Shown here: positions 1-10,027 of the stretch, in pieces
Layout of the letters: every line of letters begins with the position of its first letter
Position numbering within the stretch: the stretch's first letter is position 1
Source of the DNA: Holothuria scabra
Lineage: Eukaryota; Echinodermata; Holothuroidea; Aspidochirotida; Holothuriidae
Assembly (NCBI GenBank): GCA_037179385.1
Contig: CM074195.1
Location: 24,517,436-24,581,435, forward strand
DNA length: 64,000 nt
Reading direction: 5' to 3'
The notes under the pieces: model-generated
What the model saw: only the letters and a program-made list of their open reading frames with translations
What the model was told of the DNA's origin: nothing
Databases searched by the model: none
Position numbers and translations under genes: made by a program

Positions 1-1289
1 GCGAACCCAAATAAATTACTCCCTGCAGGTATACCAGAAATATGGCAAAACAGGTAGGCTACTTCAGTAACCGTCAGTAGATTTCCATCAAACGTTCCCA
101 ACCTTCCTCACCATACGAGTCTCTGTGTCGTTTCATCGCCTCAGAATTTTCCTACTGCTTTCTCTTTTGTTGCAGCAAGACAATTTGAAGATTTGAATAA
201 ACATTTGAAAAAGGGGGTATTTTACGTGCCTTTCATTTCAGGATAAAGCCTTTGAAAGTAGTACAGTAACCCATCGGCCTCCTGTTTACCCTTATAATCT
301 AACAATCCCCGCCGATTGAAATGCTAGCTCCTTTCCCGACAAAATTCAAGTTGCGATCCTATAAAATAGGCCTATTTTGCAATGCCAACTACAGTATTGG
401 GACGATCCTGAATGGTTTCTCTGGCACCTGTTCGTTTCAGCGTTTAAAAAACTCGTGCTATTTGTTTGCATTGCAACGGCTACTCCACGAAGCACGTGTT
501 GGAAAACAACTACTGCTCAGTATTTGAACCCCCTATAAATAAGTGACTGTTCCAAAATAAGTTAAGTGAAAGTATGACTGACTGATTTTGGTTTACCCGT
601 TTTACTGTACAGGTGAAATTTTTGTTCGTCCCTCCGTTGACCTTTTTTCCCGTAGCGCTTGTTAGGCTCTACGTGGTATGCATGATTTGCTTGTTGCAGT
701 ACAGTGTGCAAGCAACTGTCTTCTACACTATGATTATGTGCGTTGCTGAGCACTGTGACAAATCAATGTGTGAGCCACTAGCTAGCACTGCTTGGGAACA
801 TTTGATGAGATCACTAAAAATGGCAATAGATATTTCAAGAAAATTACTTCTAATTCCACATATGTTTGATACAGCTTAGTTTTAAACAGCAAACAAAATA
901 TCCATTTTGGCTGCCAATGTAAGGACAAATTCCTGAGGAAAGTACTTGAAAAATGAAAACTTTTGCAAAAGTTGACAACATTTGCCTGGCTCTATAAGCT
1001 CACACAGTAATGTGTGTGAGCTCAGAACCAATCATCTCTAAACACACATATATGCATTCCAGCCTGTAGTAGCAAAACTCACTACACCTTTTTAGTTCCT
1101 ACAACGTAGACCGGACAGTAAAGTTTCTTCTTTTTTTTCTTCTATGTTGCAAACAAACTTTTGTTCAAATATACCTTCTAGATTGCAGGATATCACGATT
1201 CCCGTGCGTTGTGCCTTTGTCTTATGCCCTCCAAACTTTGCAACTTTACAATTGCCAACATGCAAAGCCACTTGTGATGTACTACATTA
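1..1289. other. No gene recognised
   Basis: Non-coding, AT-rich sequence. I looked here for the D2HGDH exon that should precede 2364 (the conserved glycine-rich QGGNTG part of the FAD domain) and did not find it, so it must lie upstream of the window or be lost. Short open frames show no family resemblance. Confidence 0.5.
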
Positions 1290-1475
1290 CACTTGGGCTG
1301 GACTTGACTGGGGTCTATTTTCCTTTAATCTTTCAATTTCTTGCTTACCTTTATCATGGATGGTTGCACAATAAATTGTTTCTTGATTCCGTCAATTTCA
1401 CTGAATGAGAGGGTTTGATAAGTAGGCAATAAGTGGAGAGGATTTAAAGCTAATGGAACCCACTAATGGCTGACT
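1290..1475 (+). mobile_element. MITE-like repeat, family M1, copy 1
   Basis: About 185 bp, alignable by eye with 7242-7423 and, inverted, with 12063-12247. The shared core includes a 'tttaatctttcaatttcttg' stretch and an 'aatttcactgaat' stretch. The right end (CCCACTAATGGCTG) is clear. The left end is more worn ('gactggggtctat'). No coding capacity. It looks like a non-autonomous DNA element. Confidence 0.6.
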
Positions 1476-1971
1476 ACAGTCACTATACACTAGCACTGCT
1501 CGAACTGGTTTATACCAGCAGACCATGATCTTCTGGTTGGGCAGTTTATATTTTACATAGACAAAAAGAAGATTATTACATTCCCATCATGAATTGGTCC
1601 CGCTGTATTGTGAATTTTAGGTAAATTTTTTATGGTACCAGAGGTTAAGGTGTACAAGTTTGATGCCTCACCTGTATATTGTAAATACTGTAGGCTACTG
1701 CACTTGCTGTTTCTGGTTGATGTATTATAATACAATATAATGCAATAATATATCTTTAAATGTAATGTGGTATCTCACATATAAAGCAACACAAAATCCA
1801 TGAATGATAATAGTTAAAGCATGCCTTAAAAATTGTTCGTTATCCTTTTCTCAAAGTTTTGGTGTTGGCAGCATGAACTGTCTGAATGAAGGGGATGAAC
1901 AACTCCTACTTGAAACAAAGAATTTGATAGGTTTCCTCAGTTATACTGTACGTTAATGGAATGGACTTTAA

Positions 1972-2268
1972 AGGGCCAAACCTCTCACCCCAAACTACAA
2001 TTTTGGTATGGTGTACCAAAATTCTCGATTGGCTCAGCTCTTTGAATGGCAGCTAATTCAAACAATGCAGATTACCAAAGCTTATGTTACACAGCATGAC
2101 CGGTACTGAGAGTGTTTTGATTATATAAATTGAGTTTTTTCTATACTCGCCTTGAAGCAATAAACTGAGATTGTATTTGGATGAGGATGAATTTCAGACA
2201 ATTGTGGAAGGGGTTTCAGTCAGAAGGTTAGGAGAATTGGTACTGTCTGGGGTGAGAGAACTAAGCCT
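1972..2268. mobile_element. TTAA-flanked MITE (297 bp)
   Basis: The left end begins AGGGCCAAACCTCTCACCCC. The right end, read on the other strand, begins AGGCTTAGTTCTCTCACCCC, giving terminal inverted repeats of about 20 bp. TTAA lies directly outside both ends (1968-1971 and 2269-2272), the target duplication typical of piggyBac and Kolobok transposons. It has no ORF. It sits about 95 bp upstream of the first D2HGDH exon in the window. Confidence 0.75.
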
Positions 2269-2363
2269 TTAAAGACAGGTTTTCATTTTTGGTCTGTATA
2301 AAATAGAGGATATCCGGTCCCTGCTTTGATTATTTAATTTTATTATGATTGTTTCCTTTACAG

Positions 2364-2557
2364 GTATATTAACATGTCAAGCTGGTTGTATTCTAGAAAA
2401 TTTAGATCTCTTTGTCCAAAAGAAAGGTTTCACAATGCCTCTAGACCTTGGGGTTAAAGGGAGCTGTCATATAGGGGGCAACGTAGCAACAAATGCTGGT
2501 CGGATACGGTTTCTTCGGTACGGCTCATTAAATGGTAGCACCCTTGGAATTGAGGCA
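2364..2557 (+). pseudogene. D2HGDH: D2HGDH exon a (FAD-binding PCMH domain)
   Basis: Acceptor 'cctttacag' precedes 2364 and donor 'gtaagt' follows 2557. The reading enters with two bases of a split glycine codon (GT) and ends on a complete GCA codon. It reads [20 protein letters not shown], then [20 protein letters not shown], then [15 protein letters not shown], which is the flavin-cradling part of D2HGDH and glycolate-oxidase-type proteins. The usual second glycine of the 'NAGG' motif is arginine here (NAGR). No stop inside. The longer open frame around it starts at an intronic ATG and runs past the donor, so it is not the true unit. Confidence 0.88.
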
Positions 2558-3318
2558 GTAAGTATAATCAAGGGTATGAAAATATATAACAGACCAATTG
2601 GGAGATAAAATTTGGTTGTACCAACACAGCTGATCAATCTGCAAAAGGTCAGGACAGTCACAAATGTGAGCATTGACCATTTTCTTCCTGGCAACATTAA
2701 AATGCCACATTATTCACTTGCAAATTTGACCTCTAAAAGAGTGTTTCCTTCGACCAGTTCTTTCTCACTCACTGTTTGACATCAGAAGAATCATGGTTTT
2801 ATCCTAAAATTGTACACTCATAAAACATGGTATGTGTAGGCTTACTTGGGTAATTTTTTATGGGGTGCAAGACCAATTTTTACCAGAATAATGGCATCAT
2901 TTATCATGTTTTGCTCTAATGGACCAAGTGTTTTGCCAGAATTGGGAGGGCAAGTATCCTGCTGCAACCCCCCCCCCCCATTTCCTCTTATGCCGATGAC
3001 TTTATGATAGCTTGAGGCGCTAAGTCATTTTAAAAGAACATTTCATACAATGTGAAAGTCCTGCAGTGCATTTAGTCTTGCTTCACTGGAATGTTTTGGC
3101 AGTTCAATGAAAGCAAAACTTACGATTGCTGTCAATCATTGATTCCCATTGAAGTCTTTTATTTTGGTTCATGGAAAACGCGGAGAGTCCTCTCAAAGGC
3201 AATGATGTACTTCTTTAGAAGGGGAAAACAGTAATTTCAATACGTTGCACCCTTGTTTAGCTGTACGCAAACACTATACAAAAATGTTCTTTCATTTTCA
3301 ACTTCTATTAATAATTAA

Positions 3319-3897
3319 AGGTAGTGTGACATGAAAATGGCAAAATTGGGTATTTGATTTAAAAAGCGCTAAAAACTAAGAAAATAGCCGTAATTTCCAT
3401 AAAAAACCATCAAGAATTGACCATTTTACAGGACAATTTCCGATTTACACTTCATCATGAATAAATATGAACTCAATATGCAAATTTTGTGATGTCATGA
3501 GAGGGACATGCCATATATGGCTAATGTTATCCTTTATTTTACAATCATCATGTCAAGGACAGTCGTAACATTAGTTTGTCCTGAAGGTTTTATTTTGGAA
3601 AGTTATATTGTGTCCTTGAAAATCATCAGTATCAATTACCAAACCATAAACTATCTGATGAGTAATTAAGAGATAATTAATATAGAGTTAACAAAAGAAA
3701 TGTCAACACTATGCAACACTGCACATCATAATTTTTGCATAAGCAACAAGTTGCTTCAGACGCTTCAAACTTTGAAGAGGTATATCTTGAGAACCGTAAA
3801 AGATATCGACATAATTCCAACGGATTCTTCCTCCGTATAGTTCACTCTTTAACTGCCAAGTAAGGTTGAGGCATTTTGCTGACATATGACACTACCT
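3319..3897. mobile_element. TTAA-flanked MITE (579 bp)
   Basis: The left end is AGGTAGTGTGACATG. The right end, on the other strand, is AGGTAGTGTCATATG, matching at 13 of 15 positions. TTAA lies immediately outside both ends (3315-3318 and 3898-3901). No coding sequence. The flanks and cap fit a Kolobok-like or piggyBac-like non-autonomous element. A similar right end (ATGACACTACCC) occurs at about 4890-4902 without a clear partner, perhaps from a second, worn copy. Confidence 0.7.
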
Positions 3898-4330
3898 TTA
3901 AGGATATAGACTTTCTGTTTACATCTTTCTCCTAATATTCTGTCTAAATTGGCCTTTTAAAACATTTTACAGACTATTTTATTTAAGGGTCACTGTGAAT
4001 CATTTTATGCACATGCATCTCTCTGCAGGATCAAAAGAATTTCTTGCAAGCAGCCTCAAAAAGAAATGAATGTTTTATAAGACTAATCTCAATATCATCA
4101 CATGATTATCCAGAAATTGTTTACTCGTTAGTTATTCTGAATCATTGGCAGACTAGAAAGGCTTTTGGAATGAGTTGGGTGGCAAAATTCTTCAATCTTG
4201 GAGGCTATGTGCAGGCAAATGTTAGTATTTAAAGGGAAATAGATACTGTAGTTCCCACATGAGGTCATAGGAGTTGTTTTGTTTCTTTTTTTGAAGAGAA
4301 TTTCAGCCACGTTTGAGAGCAACCCAGGTT

Positions 4331-4396
4331 TGTATGTATGTATGTATGTATGTATATATGTGTTTATGTATGTATGTATGTATGTATGTATGTATG

Positions 4397-4430
<34 letters not shown>

Positions 4431-4676
4431 TGTATGTATGTATGTATGTATGTATGTATGTATGTATGTATGTATGTATGTATGTATGTATGTATGTAGG
4501 TAGGTAGGTAGGTAGGTAGGTAGGTAGGTAGGTAGGTAGGTAGGTAGGTAGGTAGGTAGGTAGGTAGGTAGGTAGGTAGGTAGGTAGGTAGGTAGGTAGG
4601 TAGGTAGGTAGGTAGGTAGGTAGGTAGGTAGGTAGGTAGGTAGGTAGGTAGGTATGTATGTATGTATGTATGTATG
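4331..4676. repeat. Compound microsatellite TATG / TAGG / TATG
   Basis: A 346-bp uninterrupted block: (TATG)n with a few variant units from 4331 to 4496, pure (TAGG)n from 4497 to 4652, then (TATG)n again to 4676. The apparent long proteins rich in Pro-Thr-Tyr-Leu or Met-Tyr-Val-Cys here are translations of the repeat, not genes. It lies in an intron of the D2HGDH copy. Confidence 0.99.
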
Positions 4677-5362
4677 CACAGACTTGCCACCGCACATTGT
4701 GGTTGCTAAACCACTAGTTGTGATGTCAGTGAGAACTAACTACTGTACTGGAAAAGTTTTGAACAGCAAATTGTGTAAAATTTGATTTGCTTGCGAGGAA
4801 TGAACGCATTTGGTATCCCTATTAGTGACTTTGAAGGGCACTTTAATGGGTTTTCTTTTAAGTTTGCCAACTATGGGCAAAATGTAATATGACACTACCC
4901 TTTTTGAATTTTATAATCACATTATTTCATGCCCTGAAAGGAACTGCATTTCCTTTTTTCTGTCTCTTCAGCAAACACAGATTAAATGTTCTGTTGATCA
5001 CAGCATAAAACCACAAGAGGTTTAAACTGCATGGTTAGCAATAACAAAGTTTTCAAACCATAGTTTTATATGTTTAGGATTCAGTATCATCAAAACTTTG
5101 TAACAGATTGCAAATTCATACCAAAAGATGTAATTTTAAGGGCCTTTAAAATGTATTGTTTGCAGCACTGTTGCATGTGAACCTGTTTGTCTTGCAAAGT
5201 AAGATGTTAGTGCATATGTGTATAACTCTTACCTGGACTGTTGTGTTTGGGCAGTAAGTATTCCCCGCTGTTTCCTGCATTATCCATGTGTAGAATGACG
5301 TTGCTATGTTGAAATACATTAGGTGAGAGTTCATTTATAAACCATGGCTTGCAGTATCAACA
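4677..5362. other. No gene recognised
   Basis: Intronic sequence of the D2HGDH copy. Nothing stands out except the MITE-like right end near 4890-4902 and a short palindrome around TTTTAAGGGCCTTTAAAA at about 5132-5149. Confidence 0.4.
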
Positions 5363-6523
5363 CCCTTACAAAAATTCCCCACATAATTTCCTACAGGAAA
5401 TTGGTATGTAGGAATTCTATAGGATTTTGGGCATCTTCCTGTAGGAAATGCTTCCCACATAGGAAATTGCTTTCCTACATAGGAAATCAATTCCCACATG
5501 GGTCATTCCATTTATATTGTGGGGTATCTTTTGTATCTTTGTTCATAATAAACATATGAGGCTATGAGCATCATGGTGATTGCGGGGACTTGTGCATAGG
5601 CGATAGTGCCATGGGCCGTAGTTGCATGCATTTTCCAATTACTGAAACAGGTCACCATCCTTCAAGGAAATATGTAGTATAGGCTTTATTGTAGAGGAAG
5701 ATATATGGATGTCCAAAACTCCATGATATATTGCTGCTCAATGCCTTTGCTCCGATTAAAAGGAACATTGCTAAATTATCTCCAAAGTTTTGAAATAGAA
5801 GGAAAAAAGGAACATGTTCCCTTTGTTTGTTATGGCATTTTCAGACAGAGCAAAGCAATTTAAAATGAGCTTCAACCAGGTTATTCACTCGTTGATATGT
5901 CCAGAACTGTAGTTATCTCAGCCTCTTATCCAAGTTAAAGAAATCAAGAATCAACATATGCCATAACAAGAACAGTGCATGGATATATCTGTACTGCACA
6001 GTCCTAAGCAAATATATTCCTCAGATTATCTATGAGTGTCCACCATGTAAGGAACAGTAATATTCTGAACATTACTATCACTGCTAGAAATAGCACTATT
6101 TGCTGCTTGAAGCCATGAAGCCTGTTACTGCACTGAAGCAATACACTGCACTGCTGTACTACAACAAATAGTTAAATCCATAGCTTTGCACAGCACAAAA
6201 CACATACACAGGGCAGATTTCAAACGCCCTTTGTTGTGACCCAGTAGGCCTTACTGACCAATGACAATGGACTTCCTTTCATGTGCCAATGAATGCAACG
6301 CTCAGTGTATTGGGAATAGACTCTCCAATTCATAAAGTTGAAATTCCTGTAGGAATTCGACAATTCCTACAGGAAATGGTCTTTCCTATGTAGGATATAG
6401 CATATTCCTATAAAGGAAAATTGAAATTCCTGTAGGAATCTTAAAATTCCTACTGGAAATGGCTTACTTCCCGTAGGAAATGTACTTTTCCTACAGGAAA
6501 TGTACTGGAAATTTTTGCAAGGG
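5363..6523. mobile_element. Element A: inverted-end element with TTCC-(4)-GGAA palindrome arrays
   Basis: The left cap is CCCTTACAAAAATTCC at 5363. The right cap, on the other strand, starts CCCTTGCAAAAATTTCC at 6523. Next to each cap lies an array of short palindromes of the form TTCCTGTAGGAA or TTCCTACAGGAA: about 5385-5500 on the left, 6340-6510 on the right, with some worn copies such as TTCCTACATAGGAA. The centre (5500-6340) has no ORF of note, so this is a non-autonomous element of 1161 bp. No clean target duplication is visible. Its cap is almost that of the 10.5-kb element at 50998-61519. Confidence 0.78.
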
Positions 6524-7241
6524 CAAAACTGCAGGAAAAAGTTTTTTTTTAGCTTTGTATATATAGTACTGTATATATCCTTCTTGGCCCAGTCTATGCA
6601 TGCATTGATTATTACAAGAAAAACAATGACTGTACATTAACACAGCATAATGCAAGATTGGAAATGAAAGCAATGCATGATAGAGTAGTCTCAGTGTATC
6701 TACAGTTGTGATAGGAATTACCCCCAAGTGTGGATAATCTTGCTCAAACATACAGAGTCATTTGACCTTGCTCATTTATATCACAATAGTTTTTTATTAA
6801 AAAGATAGTAGAGACATAAAAGTTTGGTTGTAATGAACCACATTTTAAAACAGCACCACTGTGAGTAATATGCAAAGACCAAAGATAACATTTATCAATC
6901 ATGCTAGGGAAAGCCCCTAAGCTACTTTTCAAATTTGGTACCCGCCGTTGGAGGCACATGGCAGGAAAGATGGATTAAGTCAATTTCAATGGAGTATTGT
7001 GTGGGTGCATTGATCCATGAAGTTACTCAGAAAATATCCAGTGACCAGCACAACAGAGGCATTGTGATTGTATTCTCCTATGACACTGAACACTACAAAA
7101 GCAGTGATAGCTCTCAGGATTTATCTTTTTTTCTGCTTGGGTACTTCAAATTTTTCAAATGAGCTATGGGGAGTTTCCACTCATGATTACTGTGATTTTA
7201 TCTTGGTACAGAAGAATCTGGGCAACAAGTCTAATTTCAGT
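6524..7241. other. No gene recognised
   Basis: AT-rich intronic sequence of the D2HGDH copy. Two overlapping short open frames at 6935-7250 have no recognisable family signature and no convincing exon borders. Confidence 0.4.
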
Positions 7242-7423
7242 CAGCCCTAACTGTGGTCTATCACCTTTTTTTAATCTTTCAATTTTCTTGCTTACCTGTA
7301 TTTTGGATGGTTATACACTAAATTTTGTCTTGATTCCCACAATTTCACTGAATATAAGAGTTTGAAATTCATGTAGACGATAACTGATGACTATTTAAGG
7401 CTAATGGACCCCACTAATGGCTG
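7242..7423 (+). mobile_element. MITE-like repeat, family M1, copy 2
   Basis: 182 bp. It begins CAGCCCTAACTGTGGTCTAT; the other end, on the other strand, begins CAGCCATTAGTGGGGTCCAT, giving imperfect terminal inverted repeats of about 20 bp. Similar in length and core to 1290-1475 and 12063-12247. Confidence 0.68.
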
Positions 7424-7651
7424 CCTACTGTACAGCCACTAAACGCAAGCACTTATCGGATTTGTCTATAGCCCATGGTCACAAAAGTTGAGACTATAAC
7501 AAAGCATGAATGAGTACAATATAAACTATGGATATGATGACACAGAACAGATATTACATCCTCTGGAGAAGTAATCACAAAGCATTCCCACTTTTGTCAG
7601 ATATGCAAGTCCACTGCATAAAGCTGCAAATTCTTCATTTTATGATAAGGG

Positions 7652-7749
7652 AAGGGTCACTTATCTAACCGGCCAGTATTGGCATGTGGGCAAAGGAAAT
7701 ACGTAAGTGACTTGGCCATAGCCGCCAGTTAGATAAATGACTCTGACCT
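7652..7749. repeat. Foldback sequence (about 98 bp)
   Basis: GGGTCACTTATCTAAC near 7654 pairs with GTTAGATAAATGACTC near 7728-7743, 14 of 16 bases, with a loop of about 60 bases. It could be a small hairpin element or a MITE remnant. No coding content. Confidence 0.55.
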
Positions 7750-9858
7750 AAAGTGTGCAGGGGTTCGGCCAGAAACACAAATGGGGGGGGGGGGGATTTA
7801 TTACTGCTAAACTCAAAGTCCAAAAGGTTGCTGTCCTAGGCTAGAGTTATGACTAGCTGTAGGGGGACAAAAGCTTGCTTCAAGACCTTTCTAAGATGCT
7901 ATTTGACGGCTTTAAAGGTCATGTGCTGTATTTATGTAACTTGAAATATGTCCTGCAAAAGTGTCTTCTTTTGAAGTGAGATGCCTAAGATATTGACAAT
8001 TTTGTAATTTTTTTGGAAATGAAAAGGGGGATTTAACCCAACTTCTTTTGGAATGGGGGTACAAATCCCCATTGTCCCCCTCTGGCAGAAACACTGGTAT
8101 GCACTATTAGTTGCTCCTAAAATGATGTCAGCATGTATACGTCAGCACATATAATCATCTACTACCAACAACTCAAACAATAATAGTGTTTGCAAAAGAC
8201 AATAACAGGAAGGGGTAAGTTAGTAGGATTTTGAAGAATAGAGCCTTAATCATAGTTACATGAGAGAATGAACAGTAAAATACTGTTTAAAAGTGAAAGT
8301 AGAGGTTATTTTCCTTATGGGACAATAAAGTATATGACTGATCTTTAGGTTTATATCATCTTACTTTCACTTTCACATTTTCAGCTTTTCACGTTGCATG
8401 TTTTAGCTTACTAATTAGACAAAACCCAGTTGTTCCTATTAAGTAGCAATGTATAAAGCATACAGTACTGTAGTAGTAAGCTTTCCTCTTCTGAATATGA
8501 TTTTTTTAGAACTATCACAAAGTGAAAGAAAGCATTTTTGATCAGAAGTAAATTATTAAAAACTGATGATTAAAGTGAAAGAAGATGTAGCGGTTGAGTG
8601 GTACAAAACATTTTGATCGTTAACTGCACTCGCAGTTTACCATATTTTTTGTGGTAGGCTTGACTTGAACCAATTGGTTGGAAACTGGGCAGTTAAACCC
8701 ATTAAACAAACTCAACACCTTAGTGCTGTCAAGCTGCAGACCTGGTGGAGGAATGGAGTTCCAGGAGGATTCACCCTGGAAGCACCAACGTTTTAGCATA
8801 TCACTGAATCAAAAATGAAGTCTCAGGATACTAGGTATTTTCTGATTTATAATCCATCATCCGATTTCAAATGATTTTCATAAATAAGTCTATCCTGTTG
8901 TCGCTATATATGAATGTACTTTGTACATACATTTGATAGTGTAACTGTGCTAAATGTCCTTGAAGTGAAGTTTTACACAAGGGCCTAATGTGGAATCTGT
9001 TCTAGTAAAAGTGTACTCACAGTGACTGAGCAAGCTAGTACTGCTGACTAAGACTTGCTTTAACATTTACAGTTCTGAAGGCAAGAATAGCGTTTACAGG
9101 CAACTACTGTACCGAAAATCGAAAGTCTTTGCATGATGACTGCATAGCAGTTTTGGTTTGAGGATAGAAGGCCGGTTGGTAGGGGAGAAATAGCCACTAC
9201 ATAAGCTTTTGCTGCACTGAAAAGTTTCAATAGCAGGAAGCTATAAACAAAACTTTGAAAACTTTGGGAATGAATCATCCTGTTTGGAGGATTATTTTGA
9301 ATCACTTCCCCAGAAAACTCATGTCAGTCCACTGTACTTTGGGAGCTAAGTGGGAGGCAACTGGGAGGGAAAAGGTTCTGACTGTGATGACAAATGCCCC
9401 CCTTTCACCCACTGACTGGAAACATATTGAACGCATTTCCCGAAATATTGATTTCTGAGAAACAGGAACCTCTGAACCAATGCCAACCATTCAAATAGTT
9501 CAAAATTGGTAACAGTAAACTGTTGAAATACTTAATCCTGGGAACATTGGGTAGACCTCATTTCATTGCACTTGAAAAGTTACCACTTCTGTTTGACAAC
9601 CTTGACAAAGACTTGGTTCAATAATAGTTAAAATTTTCACATTCAAGTGTATTCAAATATTTCAAATTACTTCCCATGTTCTAATGATCTGTTAAAGTAG
9701 AAATAGATGCTCCTGTTGTGGCAGTTCCTGATGGGTTTGATCGGTAAGTGTTTCATAAGAGTGCATGTTGTATGAGCGCAAGCAAATTTGACTTCATGTA
9801 CAACTTTTTACTTTGCATTAAATAATGCACCTAATGACACACAATACATCTTTTTCAG
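7750..9858. other. No gene recognised; poly-G tract and a SINE-like fragment
   Basis: Intronic sequence of the D2HGDH copy. It holds a run of 13 G at 7783-7795. A minus-strand fragment at about 8660-8710 ('accaattggttggaaactgg') matches the head of the interspersed family also seen at 28.2, 42.1 and 44.1 kb. No exon of the dehydrogenase is expected between 2557 and 9859, because these two exons are contiguous in the protein. Confidence 0.5.
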
Positions 9859-10027
9859 ATTTTAGCTGATAGAGAGATCTTTGATGGCTTGTCATCCTTA
9901 CGTAAAGACAACACTGGCTATGATCTAAAACAGCTGTTGATTGGTTCCGAGGACACACTGGAGATGAATAAAGCTGTGTGCATTCTTTGTCCATCAAAGC
10001 CAAAGTCGGTCAACCTGGCACTTTTAG
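9859..10027 (+). pseudogene. D2HGDH: D2HGDH exon b (FAD-binding domain, end)
   Basis: Acceptor 'tttttcag' before 9859 and donor 'gtaaga' after 10027. Entry phase 0 matches exon a, and it ends on the first base of a split codon. It reads [20 protein letters not shown] and then [20 protein letters not shown]. The family sequence [19 protein letters not shown] is intact, but the usual GSEGTLGI-T loop reads [10 protein letters not shown]: two invariant glycines are replaced by acidic residues, and the upstream LADG is LADR. These positions contact the flavin in this fold, so even without stops the protein would probably bind FAD poorly. Confidence 0.9.

Noticed and set aside
4128..4697. Long open frames rich in Leu-Pro-Thr-Tyr and Met-Tyr-Val-Cys on both strands
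   Set aside because: Pure translation of the TATG/TAGG microsatellite; open in many frames because the 4-bp unit contains no stop.
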